Made by a program: the position numbers and the translations under genes. Source: Jacaranda mimosifolia (taxonomy: Eukaryota > Streptophyta > Magnoliopsida > Lamiales > Bignoniaceae). From it: a stretch of DNA of 64,000 nucleotides. Of the stretch, positions 24,001 to 34,949 are shown piece by piece. The first letter of the stretch is position 1, and each line of letters opens with the position of its first letter. Under the pieces are notes generated by a model that was not told the DNA's origin, made no database searches, and worked only from the letters and a program-made list of their open reading frames with translations. The DNA lies in the NCBI GenBank assembly GCA_018894105.1, contig CM032133.1:19296501-19360500 (forward strand). The letters are read 5' to 3'.

Positions 24001-24656
24001 TCAAGCCGACTGTACACCCATCAATGTACTTCTTTCTTCTTTCTCCACTTACTCCTAAACGGTTCTTCATATCTTGCACAAGAAAACTGTATGCAGCTAT
24101 GCCCCATGTATACAGACCAACTCTAGACAAATTGTCCAAGTATGGTAAGAGAAATCGTGGAGTCCAATAATTAGATGTTGGAAATAGAATACAATTAAAA
24201 ATAAAAACTATGTACAACCTACAAAGATTATTCAAGTCCTCCACACTATCCTTATATACATACTCTCAAGTTTTTTTGCTATTTCAGATCTAGTTATATT
24301 CTGCAGCTTTCCAGAAAATAGGCAGTCAAAGGTTGAAGACTTCAACTTCAATGTTATATCAACAGATTGCCCCACGTGTGGCAACCCTAAAACCATTGAA
24401 AATTCAGCTGCAGAAAAAGGAACCTCAACCCCCTCCGCAAAATGAAATGAGAGCTTTTTTAGGTCAAACCTCCTAACTATAGCTTCAAGCCGAACGAAGC
24501 TTGAACTTAACTTAGGCATATCCATGTGTATATAGAAAGGGGTCTTCTTCAATGCATCAAAATGTTTGGACCCCATCTTGGACTTCACAAGCTCCAACTT
24601 ACTCTGAAAATATTGGGGGGAGCAACGAGAACAGACCTCACAATGTCTTGGCTTTG
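21058..24656 (-). pseudogene. ULP-like gene: DUF1985-type N-terminus plus C48 (Ulp1/SENP) protease, broken
   Basis: Seven exons can be read on minus with phase-consistent GT-AG joints: 24656-23999, 23916-23773, 23698-23059, 22107-21951, 21879-21705, 21630-21371 and 21300-21058. The first carries PRHCEVCSRCSPQYF and then a DUF1985-like domain (AAEFSMVLGLPHVG; RLYIVFIFNCILFPTSNYW). The second has AWVYECIPSL, the third a long acidic linker ending in basic RKKQRTRREE. The protease part has GDIVDCYMSILCSPSFRKKC, a His-Trp pair (21453-21458) and the catalytic Cys box QVGTIDCGVYVCLW (Cys codon near 21198-21200). Lesions: frameshift at a T7 run 24271-24277; TAG at 23498-23500, 23180-23182 and 21705-21707; frameshifts near 21855 and between 21400 and 21450. 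A possible 5' exon with ATG at 26517 does not join in phase. The family is predicted to remove SUMO-type modifiers, but the substrate in transposons is unknown. Confidence 0.85.
22115..23045 (-). repeat. ULP-gene intron array, ~88-bp unit, about 10 copies
   Basis: Units contain TTAGGTATAAAGTGTCAACT, TTGAAGTAGAAAAGAT, GAAGTACAGATATCACCAAC and GTGTACAAAACTC. The spacing between successive AGGTATAAAGTG blocks is mostly 88 bp, with some 67-bp units lacking the CAACTATTGAAGTAG segment. Read on the gene's own strand the core motifs are again TTTGTAC and TGTACTTC, i.e. the same motif as in the transposase intron in the opposite orientation. Confidence 0.9.
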
Positions 24657-24699
24657 CTGCAATGAGAAAAAAAAATAGTATATAAACAGATAATAAACT

Positions 24700-26210
24700 A
24701 ACCCTTTTAGATAGAGTGTACTACACTTTCAGTTATTCTATACTTCATGCTTGAATTTTTTATATTACAGTTGCTTCTAAAATATAATGCAGATACACAG
24801 ATTATATACTAGAGTTCCATTTAATGTATGCTACATGCTTAAAGGTTTTATACTTCAGTTGCTTCTAAAATGTACTGCAGATACAAAGATTATATATTAC
24901 ATTTTCAGTTAATGTATAATGCAGGCTTGAATGTTTATGTACTAAGATGCTTCTAAAATGTACTACATACACTTATGGCTAAAGTATACTATTAGTTTGA
25001 ATGTTTTATACTACATTTGTTTCTAAAATGTACTGCATCTACAGAGATTTTATACTACACTTTTGCCTAAAGTGTACTCCATATGCTTCTAAAATGTATT
25101 GCAGCTATTCAAATTATATACTACCTTTTGCCTAATGTATACTGCAAGCTTGAATGCTAAATACTACATACATTTGTTTCTAAAATGCACTGCAGCAACA
25201 CAGATTATATACTACACTTATGACTAAAATATACTGTCAGTTTGAATGTTTTATACTATATTTGTTCCTGAAATGTACTGCACCTACAGAGATTTTATGC
25301 TACACTTTTGCCTAAAGTGTACTCCAAATGCCTTAAAATGTACTGTAGCTATGCAGATTATATACTACATTTTCCCTAATGTGTACTGCAAGTTTGAATG
25401 CTTTATACTACACATATGCCTAAAGTGTACTGCCAGTTTGAATGTTTTATACTACATTGCTTCTAAAATGTACTGCACCTATAGAGATTTTATACTACAC
25501 TTTTGCCTAAAGTGTACTCCATATGCTTCTAAAATGTACTGCAGCTATTCATAATATATACTACCTTTTGCCTAATGTATACTGCAAGCTTGAATGCTTT
25601 ATACTACACACATTTGTTTCTAAAATGTAGTGCAGCAACACAAATTATATACTACACTTACGCCTAAAGTGTACTGTCAGTTTGAATGTTTTATACTACA
25701 TTTGTTTCTGAAATGTACTGCACCTACATAGATTTTATGCTACACTTTTGCCTTAAGTGTACTCCAAATGCCCTAAAATGTTCTGCAGCTATGCAGATTA
25801 TATACTACCTTTTTCCTAATGTGTACTGCAAGTTTGAATGCTTTATAGTACACATATGCCTAAAGTGTACTGCTAGTTTGAATATTTTATACTCCATTTA
25901 CTTCTAAAATATACTGCACCTACAGAGATTTTATACTACGCTTTTGCCTAAAGTGTACTCTAGATGCCCCTAAAATGTACTGCAGTTATACAGATTATAT
26001 ACTACATTTTCCCTAACGTGTACTGCAAGTTTGAATGCTTTACACTACACTTATGCCTAAAGTGTACTGCTAGTTTGAATGTTTTATACTATATTTGTTT
26101 CTATGTTACCCAGATTATATACTATACTTTTGCTGATGTGTACTGCATGCTTCAATGTTCTGTACTACAGATAACACACTACCACATTCAGATAGTTTTG
26201 TAATATAATT
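24700..26210 (+). repeat. array of TATACTACA/TGTACTGCA units upstream of the ULP exons
   Basis: About 1.5 kb of alternating TTTTATACTACA, TTCTAAAATGTACTGCA and GCCTAAAGTGTACTCC units spaced about 35-45 bp apart. A higher-order period of about 440 bp is shown by near-identical blocks beginning at 25246 and 25686. It lies between the first well-supported ULP exon and the right end of the MULE, probably as an intron or promoter-proximal array. Confidence 0.88.
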
Positions 26211-26758
26211 TCACCATATAATTTCAGTTAAAAAAAAGTATAAAGCCCTAAAAGGTGAAGTGCAACTTTCATGACCTTCAATTACAAATCAGAACTTCTC
26301 ATCTCACAATAGAAATCATATATATATATCAAATGAGTTCAAGTCTTTAACGACTAAAAAATGAATAAAAACCCTAAACATGAGAAAATAGACAACAAAT
26401 CAGTGTAACACTGAAAAATCACGGACATTTGAAATTTCAAATGTAGAAAACATACTTTTGTTCCTTTCGTCACTTCTTTTTGTACTTTGCTTCTTCTTGC
26501 CGTTGTTTTCCTTTCATTGTCGTAGAAAAATGGCAGAAATTTTGTTGCTGTTTTTTTTTTTTTTTTAACTTCTTCTTTTTCTTCTTCTCGCGTCAGTGGC
26601 AGAGGAACAGTTTCGCGCCCTTTTGTTTTGGCGCTTAGAGAAGTCGATTTCAGGCAAAAATATAAAAAAAGAAAGCGTTCTTCTTAAGAGATAACGCATT
26701 TTCCAGGTATTTTTGTTGTTTTTTCCAGCTACAAGGGTATACAAGTCTTTCTAAAAGA
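26211..26758 (-). other. right subterminal region of the MULE, possible ULP-gene promoter and first exon
   Basis: Contains a minus-strand ATG (26517) followed by a short Lys/Gln/Glu-rich frame, a donor-like GTATGT near 26458, a poly-T run near 26550 and GC-richer sequence near 26590-26640. Position and polarity suit the start of the ULP-like gene, but the putative exon does not join in phase to 24656 and has a TGA. Confidence 0.35.
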
Positions 26759-26874
26759 TATGGGGAGTGATTCCTAAGTTTTGTGAAAAAGTGGGGAGTT
26801 TAGTGTGTAAATATTTAAATGAGAACTGAACACTAAATTAAAAGTAGGTTGAGGGATTTTTTTCTAATTAACCC
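26759..26874. repeat. right terminal inverted repeat of the 13.35-kb MULE
   Basis: Inverted relative to 13525-13640. The outermost bases read GGGTTAATTAG on the minus strand, a common type of MULE terminus. Confidence 0.78.
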
Positions 26875-26883
26875 TTCTTTTTT
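26875..26883. repeat. 9-bp target-site duplication, right copy (TTCTTTTTT)
   Basis: Perfect match to 13516-13524 and immediately outside the right terminus. Confidence 0.8.
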
Positions 26884-27640
26884 TCTTCATTATATTAAAG
26901 GTTTAAACTACATTATATTATGTGGAAAAATAAATAAGAATGAGGTAAATGGTTGCAAGTCATGCACGTGCAAATTTCTCGTTGATCTGCAGTGTCCATG
27001 GCTAAAAAATTTAAAAAAAAAAATTGTTTTGACTTTTAATATATAAAATTAAGTAATATTCAGTACTGATCAACACATGAAAAAAATCATTTTGTTTAAC
27101 AACATTAAAAGTTATGTCATAAGTTGAAAAATATTTGATATTTAGTATGTATAAATAAATTATAGATTTTTATTCTAATATAAAGAGAGAGTGAGCACAA
27201 AGATATAAAAACAGGTGACATATGACTTTAAAAACATGTGGGTAAGATATGAATGTATAAAAATTATTCGAGGGTAAAAATGCAACTAATTTGACATATC
27301 TTATTATATCATGCATGCACTTATTTTAAAATATTTAAACATTATCTTATATTTATCACAATATTATTTAATTTATAATTGTGATATACTTAGAAATAAC
27401 TATTTAGATATGGTTAATGTTCTTGAAGATTATTAATTTTTTTATTTTTATTAATACAAGTATTCAATTAATATTTGTAAATAATTTTTCTATAGTTTAT
27501 AAGCTTTAAATAGATATTATATTTATTATTGAACTTGAATATTGTTTACTAAGTGTTGAACTGTTTTATCTGAACAATTTATGTTCAATTTATATAAAAT
27601 TATATAAATATTTTTCAGTTATTGGTGTGTTTTCTCATTA
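26884..27640. other. AT-rich intergenic, nothing recognised
   Basis: Very AT-rich with no ORF showing a family motif, no RNA gene and no repeat with clear boundaries. Confidence 0.6.
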
Positions 27641-27899
27641 GATGCGGGCATTCGAATCAGGTAATTCAGATATCGACTTGACTCAATTGGATATTACTCA
27701 ATCGGGTCGGATTTTATTTAATAAAATCATGAATCGAGTACCCAACTTTAACTTATATATAAATAAATATATTTTTATATAATATATATAATATTGTAAT
27801 AAGTATATTTATATATAGTATATATAAATAAATATATACTATATATAAATATAAATAGTACATATTTGTATTATTTATATTACATATTATTTATGTTGC

Positions 27900-28316
27900 A
27901 TTAGCTATTCCACACAAAGAAGTGGTACATCCTTCTTCAGCATAAGCAATTTCATCTAGAGAAGCACTCAGGTAGGTAAAGAATCAAAGGCTATCAAATG
28001 TTATTTTTGAATTGGATGCACAAGTGGTAGTGAATGCTATGCCAAATGATTTGGTCGATTTTTCTTACTTTGGGATGGTTATTTCAAATTGTAATGCTCT
28101 TCTAAATGAGTAAATAAATTGTAGTGTTATTTTTGTTGGTCGTTTAACAAATCAGGCGACTCATTGCATTGCTAAAGAGTCCAATGAGCCTAAAGCCACT
28201 CTTTCTTTATCTAAACATATTATGTGGGAAGGCTATGTTCCTATATATCTATCTAATGTAATGATTTTTTATTTATAATAAATATTTCATTTTAGCGTCA
28301 AAGAAAAAAAAATAAT
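27900..28316 (+). pseudogene. LINE-type non-LTR retrotransposon 3' end: RNase H-like domain remnant and A-rich tail
   Basis: The plus frame reads SREALR, NVIFELDAQVVVNAM, DFSYFGMVISNCNALL and then VIFVGRLTNQATHCIAKES and MWEGYVPIYL. These are in the order of the RNase H-like (RVT_3) C-terminus of plant LINEs, with stops after EALR and after LLNE. An A-rich tract (28300-28314) follows shortly after the end, as expected of a LINE tail. Only the last ~120 codons are present, consistent with 5' truncation. Confidence 0.7.

Positions 28317-28354
<38 letters not shown>
28317..28354. repeat. (CA)n(TA)n microsatellite
   Basis: About 11 CA repeats followed by about 8 TA repeats, directly downstream of the LINE A-rich tail. 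Confidence 0.95.
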
Positions 28355-31020
28355 CTAATGGCTACTCAACAAATCAAATGCCCAATTCAAACTATCCAAA
28401 TTTAAACTATCTGATCCGAACACCAACCCAACTTCTATTCTAACTTGCTGTATATATGCCAAGTGTATTTGATTTTTAATTAACTATTTTTATAAAAAAA
28501 ATATTTAATACATGTATCATATATTAATAAAAAAAAAATAGATAATGAAATAAAAGATCTAAACCAATCGATACGACACATCAAAATGCCAATTCCAATT
28601 TTAGTTCAAAGTGAGGTGGGGAAAGGGGATGAATGGATGGTGGACTATCGTCCATGGACAAGCTAACCATAACTGGAGGATCCGACATAGTCCCACGCTT
28701 GTGAGGCAAACAAATGAGGTTCCATGGGGCCCAGTTCCAACAACTGCTTGAAAGTTGAAACAGACCGCGCGTCTCTTTGTCCCATAACGGGAACACCCGG
28801 AGCATGCCGCAGTCTCGAAGAGCCATTTAGCACGGCCATCTTGTTTGTTGGTCGTAGAATAGAATTTAATAATAAATATATTTATGATTTTAAAAAAATT
28901 ATTTTTCAACACAAAAAAAAACTATTTATTTTTGTTTACATACCTATTTCATTATTTTCAAATTTTATATACCCCGTTTTCTTAAAGGAGGATTCATATC
29001 ATTAATATTTAATATGATATTTCATTAACTTGAAAATAATTTAAAATTCATTAATTATTTAACTAATAATTTCTCTTTACATTCTCACAATATAATGAAT
29101 TCTACAACAAAATCAAATAATTCTTCTTTATTCCAACACAATTTGATAGAAGGAACATAAAGAAAATAATGAAATCTATTATAAATTAAATAATAACTTT
29201 TCATCCCAATATCTTTTATTAATATAAATTAAAAAATACATATATTGAGATACACACATTATCCTTATCATAATAAAATTGTATTTTCAGTTCTACAAGT
29301 CAATATTTTTTTTAAAAATTAAAATTAAAATTTCATTTTCGTACAAAAATCAATAACAAATTAAAAACATATATAAAAGTATCAAAATAAAAAATTGAAA
29401 TTGAACAAGACTAAAGAAATTCTAAATGTTATCCCAAATTTGTTCAAAAATAACACGGACGAGGCATAAAATCCTTAAAAAGACCATTGATGAGAGATTT
29501 GAATCACTAACCAATTAATAGGAAAAAACCTACAAGTGCGACATCCAAAAAGACAATGACTTCCCTTAACGTGCGGCTACCGTGCGAATCCGTGTGGGGG
29601 TGGGTGCGGACTGTAGACTATTAAGATTTGTAGAAAGGATGGGTTCATTGAATCTGATCACATGCACGTGATGAAGCTCCTAGAGACGTTATTAAATTTT
29701 TTTAATTAATATAGTAATTTTGAGACGAAAAAACTAATTAATATGATAATATAAAGTTTAAGGTAGAGCTAGGGAGAGATTTTAGGGTCCAATTCTTACT
29801 ATACTCATTTCAAATAAAAAGAATTCTACATTCTAAAATCTAGAAAAATAAAACTTCATTCAGGTATAAGAGTGTGTTGGAGACATAAGAAAAGAACTTT
29901 TTTTTTAACGCTTTGATAGTGATATCCTTATTTTCGCCGAAATATGTGTATATAGTTCAATATTTTTAATTTATGGACATCCGATTATCTTTTTGGTTGT
30001 ACCATCTTGTAGTTATCCTCGGAATGCGAACAGCTGTTACCCATATGCATACTAACACACCACTCCAGTTTTTGAGAAGTGAATTGGATTGGTTGAATCA
30101 ATAATTGAAAGTCAATTTAGTTCGAATAAAATTTAAAAATTAAATATTAATTGATCCGCTGATCGATAAAAATCAATTAATACCTATTTTAATAAGTGGT
30201 GGTTTGATTGATTGACCACTAGTTCACCTTTTTAATTTTTTTTTAAAGATTGAAAAAAATTCAAAAAACTAACATAATTTCTTGAAACATGATTTTATTT
30301 CCTTAAAATTCGATATGGTAGTAGTTAAATGTAAATACTTATATTGAGTTTGTTATTTTATTTTGATTAATCTCACTTAAATTATTTTTGACATTTAATG
30401 TAGAAAAAATTATTTTAACTTGAACGTGAAACATGAGAAACAATCTTGAATGAATGTTAAATAATTGCATATATTACTTTTAATAAAGTTATATACTTAT
30501 AATTGACTAATTGTGAAATGGAATTCTTTTTAAAAGATCAACTTTAAAAATGAATAAAAATCGAAATCTCTTTAAATGATTTTTCTTATTGATGCAGCTG
30601 AAAAATAGAGCTAAGATCTTTTTTTAATGTTAGCATTTTTTTTCTTTTCTCCAAAATGCAATGAAGAGAGTCTAAGCTCTCAATTTTTTTGCAAAATGAT
30701 TTTTCACCCTTTTTTGATTTTGTTACTTAGTATTTATAGTCTTTTTCCTTGGTGAGCTTCCATTAGAATTTAGATGCTCATCTTAGTAGATTTAGTCAAT
30801 TGAGCTCTCTAATATTTTTATTCATTTATTATTAATTAACTGGGCATTTTTAATTTGTTTTTACTTTTTAAACTTTAGGAACTTAATTTATTTATCATAT
30901 CATCAAGCCCCACATTTTTAATTTAAAATTTTTATTTTTTGTGTTGACAGTATAAGATAAGTTTAATTTTTAATTTGATCTTGACTTAATTAATTAATTT
31001 TAACAAGTCTTGATAAATCA
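28355..31020. other. intergenic, mostly AT-rich; no gene recognised
   Basis: 28600-28850 is a more GC-balanced patch with overlapping minus-strand frames but no family motif. 29560-29640 is a short GC-rich patch. 30060-30250 has fragmented palindromic AT sequence. Nothing can be assigned. Confidence 0.5.
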
Positions 31021-32870
31021 TAATCCTTTTTTTTTGGGTTGTAAGTGCTGGTGCATTTTTTGGGTGCCTGGGTTGGGCGCTCAGCGCCCTTGTGGGTGTT
31101 AGGTGTTGGCACCCAAGTTAGGCTTCCGGCATCTTCTCAGGTGTTCGGTCGTCAAGCTTTTATTAGGTCATTTTGAACTTTGTTGAATGTCTTTGACATT
31201 TGTTCTTTTGGTGGATGTGGTTACCCATTTTCCTAGTGAAAGGATTCGTTTTAGAGCTAGGCAATGGTGAATAATTTATCTTCTCGAGGAATTTAGAAAT
31301 GTTTCTCAGGACAAAGGTTTATGCTTTAGAAACTTTTAAGGATGTTCATAAAAAGTCCATATACTGAAAATTACTTAGAGAAATTTTTATTTACATGATT
31401 CACACTTGGGAGGCTCTACGAGATTGCCAGTAGGGATTTGAGTTCTAGCCCTCACTCTTGCTTTTCTTAGAGAGGACTATTTCATAATGCATCTTGACGA
31501 GCTTTATCAAGTCTCAAGTCTCCAAGTTATTTTTTTAATGCCTGTGGAGGAATTAATTTTCTTTGAAGGACTTAGGGTTGTGTTGATTTCACTTTATGTA
31601 AGGAGTGGATTTAAGATCATGTGATGACTAAGTGTAGGCCGAACGTAAGTGCGTACGCTAATTATGCCACAGAGAGGTTGAAGTCCATCTTGCTTTATAA
31701 AGAAAGTTAGAATTATTTAACGCCCTTTTAAGGGTGATGGCACTTCACCAGTACCCATCTATTGGGATGACCGGGATATATTGTTGTCCTTTGCTCTTCA
31801 TGAGGATTGTCAGTCAATGCACAAAGGATGTGCTTGCGTTTTTCCTCTTTTCTTTTAGTTCTTTTGCTGTTTGCATATCACTTTATGTTTACACTTTGTA
31901 GAAGTGAAGTGGAGGCTTGTTTTTGCATTTTTACTTCAGGAGGCCATGTGTTGGTAGGATGTTCTTCACACATTTAGATATTACTGAAGTTTACCTTATC
32001 TTGTTTAGGGAGGTTTTCTTCGTCCAATTTTGTTCAGACACTTAGTCATTCCAAACCCTTGAGTATTCTTATGTTCTTAATATTGATTGTTATGCAGCAT
32101 GGCTATGGAGCAAGTGTTTAAGTCTTTCTCTATCAGGTTTAGTTGTTAGCCCCTTTGGGGAAGTCTTGTCATAATTTTTAGTTTCAATGAACCCCTTTTA
32201 AGGGGTATTACCACAATTGTTCATTGTGATGCATAAATATAATTAAGCAGCTCGCTTGGGAGGTCTTACAATGGTTAGTGATTTGGATTGGATTTATTTG
32301 CCATTCAAGTTGATGAGGCCTTAACACAAATATTCAATTTGTGGTGATGTTTGACTATGAGCCTTGCTTGGGAGGTCTTAACATAGATGTTATGATGAGT
32401 TGGCTACATACCCCTTAAAGGCCTGATAGTAGGCTTTGGTGATATGGCCACGTACCTCTTGGGGGCCTTATAGTGAGCTTACACATGGCGACCACGTACC
32501 CCTTGAGGGGCCTTTAGTTAGTTTACGCTGAGATGATGTGGTCAGTGACATGGCTACATACCCCCTGGGGTCCTTACGGTGGCTTATGTATAGGGACCAC
32601 ATTCTTAGAAGGCCTTATATGGGTTTTCGTCAAGACGATTCCATCATTAATAGAGAACACATACTCCCAAGGGCTTTATGGTGAGCTTATATATGGCAAC
32701 CACATACCTCTTAGGGGGCTTCATAGTGGGTTTATGTTGAGATGATGCTGGGTTTATGCCAATATGAGTTTGTTGTTAATGATGAATTTATTGCAATAAG
32801 CGTCTCATAGGTCTTATCACAATAAGTGATATCATGCACAAGTTATAATTCATTCAAGGAGCAAACGAAA
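31020..32870. repeat. non-coding part of a decayed gypsy-like element, with tandem units
   Basis: From about 32380 to 32760 there are seven degenerate units of alternately about 44 and 60 bp. Each contains CCACGTACCCCTTGRGGGGC-like sequence followed by TTATAGTGAGCTTA. 31020-31160 is a GC-richer patch with GGCGCTCAGCGCCC. No ORF is supported. Because an integrase tail follows directly, this is probably retroelement non-coding DNA. Confidence 0.5.
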
Positions 32871-33009
32871 TCATGAAAAATGTTAGACAATTTTTATTTA
32901 AGAAGAAGGTGGTTGTTACCTATCATCAAAGGCAGTCTTTATTTAGAAATAATCTAGGTACTAGACAATGTAAAATTACTATTGAAAACTCAGACTTCTA
33001 AAATACAAA

Positions 33010-33530
33010 TTGTTGGGAACAAGTATGCAAAGTCACCAACTATACCATCCTTTACACTTAATGACAAGACTAGAAAACAAAAAGAGAGCATGGGTTGATA
33101 AGCTCCCAAGAGTGCTCTGGGCTTACCAAACTACCACTCAAACCTATCAGAGAGTCACCTTTCGTTTTGTCTATAACATGGAGATGGTAGCTCCTGCTAA
33201 AATTGGTGTGACAATATAGAGAGTGAAGGCATACTAGCCTAGTCACAATAATGAAAGCCTACAACATTAACCTAGACATGGTGGTGGCAGAGTAACAAGA
33301 AAGGGCGAGTGTCAGAGCTAAAGACCACATGAGGATAATACCTAAAGACCAATGATGAAGAAGGTAGAGACCTCTGGACAAATAAGGAAGCTAAATGTTG
33401 AATGAAAAAGATTTTTAAGATTACAGAGATAGTGGATGTGGGAACTTACGAGCTGCAAAACCCAAAGGTAAAGCTCATGCCACATATATGGAATGTAGCA
33501 ATCTAGAAGAAATTCTTCTTGTGAGACAAT
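33010..33530 (+). pseudogene. Ty3/gypsy integrase C-terminal remnant
   Basis: The frame KKRAWVDKLPRVLWAYQTT followed by RFVYNMEMVAPAKIGV is the characteristic end of the plant Ty3/gypsy integrase core. Downstream, TYELQNPKVKLMPHIWNVAI and a KKFFL-like end match the integrase C-terminal tail, with stops between. No protease, reverse transcriptase or RNase H is found upstream, so the element has lost most of pol. Confidence 0.8.
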
Positions 33531-34900
33531 GTTAATTTTGTTATTGTTAGTTATTTCGATTGTACCTTACTCAGAACCAAACACTATCTCCAGTCAAATT
33601 AATAAACTAACTCTCTTTTTTCTAAGCTATCTATATTGCTCTCTGTGGCTATCATGAATGCCAAAGACACCTCGAGAGGTTGGGATATTCAATCCCAAGT
33701 CCCGTGTTACCATAATGAGGCCAATAACAGGTCTATTGTATATGCCAAAGAGACATTGATAGATCAATTAAAACCAATTACGGGTCCCATGCTACTACAT
33801 TAGACATTAGTAATATTAATAAATACAAAGGATAAGGAAGTAAATAATCAAAGAAGAGAAAATTAAGCTAAGACTAACTAAATGAAACGTGCTATTTTAT
33901 TCAACCTAACTTATTGCAAAAATAAAAGACTATATAGAATCTATGGCATACCGCATGAAGAAGAAGAAAAAAAAAATAAAGAGGAGAAAAACCTCTCAAA
34001 TGCTAAGAAGACAACAAAAATAAAGTTCCTACTAAAGTGCTAAGCTCAATCAACAAGTCTCGCGGAGCTACCAAGTCAATCTCGCTAGACTTAACTCTAG
34101 CTAAATTTCTTTCTACAACCCCCGTGTAGTCATCATACAGCTGCTACTCAATCTCTGAGACGAGAGGATCCAACATCATAAACTCCTCACCTAAAATATG
34201 CTCGAACTAGAGAAAAACTTAATGGTAGCTGCAAATCTTATGATCATAGACATCATTAGCCTAAAGTAAAACTATATCCTCAAAAGCAAAGGATGACTGA
34301 AACTCCTCCACTGCATCCTCGTGAAGGTTAGACAACATCTTTATTACTTGGATTTGAGAAACTTTCTCCTGCTAGCTATCTTGCAACCATACTTCTTATT
34401 TGGAGCGTTAAAGTCCTCTTTCGCTAGCTCATTCCTATGCTAAATGTGGCTCATCTCCTCGCTAAGATAAATAAAATCAAACATGTGCTATATCCCAAAA
34501 TCCTTTAGATGAATTGCTTGCTCGTGGAAGAGGGGACAAAATGCTAGGAATCTACAAATAAGGCCATTAAGGAAAACACAAGTTACTAGCCATGAACCTA
34601 GCTATAAGCCTATCAAATTGTTCCACACTAAAGTGGCTAAAATACCTCTAGTTATCTTGTTGACCCTATCTTTTCCCAACACATAAAACTCTCAGTAGTA
34701 TCCTAGAATTACTCTATACCTAACTTTCAATTCAAATTGAAAAAGAGAAGTCCTTGACCCAACTAAAAGTAAAATATCAAGAACAGCCACAAGCCTTCTT
34801 AGTAATAGGTAACAATGCGAACATCCGTCAATATTAGCTCTCCTAAAGAGAAGCCGATTAAAACTAGAAACATGGTAATCTTAGGACTTCTTCTTTGCTT
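33531..34900 (-). other. decayed retroelement non-coding or antisense ORF sequence
   Basis: 33640-33790 holds a diverged direct duplication starting ATGCCAAAGA and ending near CGGGTCCCATGCTAC. The minus strand from about 34900 to 34020 gives fragments of an open frame interrupted by stops that appears continuous with the next entry. No family motif is recognised. Confidence 0.35.
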
Positions 34901-34949
34901 GGACAACCTTGATATTGTTCTTTTTACAAACATAAAAAATTCAAAAATA

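Larger units (their letters stand above)
13525..26874 (+). mobile_element. 13.35-kb Mutator-like element carrying mudrA-like and ULP-like genes
   Basis: The ends are inverted copies. CAGTCCTCA at 13571-13579 mirrors 26820-26828, and ATCACTCCCCA at 13628-13638 mirrors 26761-26771, the latter at exactly 114 bp from either end. The outer end reads GGGTTAATTAG on the right. A perfect 9-bp duplication flanks it. The cargo is a mudrA-like transposase gene on plus (13915-18964) and a convergent DUF1985 plus C48-protease gene on minus (21058-24656, possibly a first exon at 26517). Non-coding space is packed with TGTACT/TATACT tandem arrays. Known relatives are ULP-carrying MULEs such as Arabidopsis Kaonashi. 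Both genes have premature stops or frameshifts, so this copy should be non-autonomous. Confidence 0.9.

Noticed and set aside
25246..26203. Cys/Tyr-rich repeated frames resembling small secreted proteins
   Set aside because: The residues come from TGTACT and TATACT repeats in the non-coding array. Neighbouring frames are equally open and no signal peptide or splice structure is seen.
14247..26210. CRISPR-like interpretation of regularly spaced repeats
   Set aside because: Repeats are degenerate, variably spaced and in a plant transposon, with no spacer-repeat structure or cas genes.
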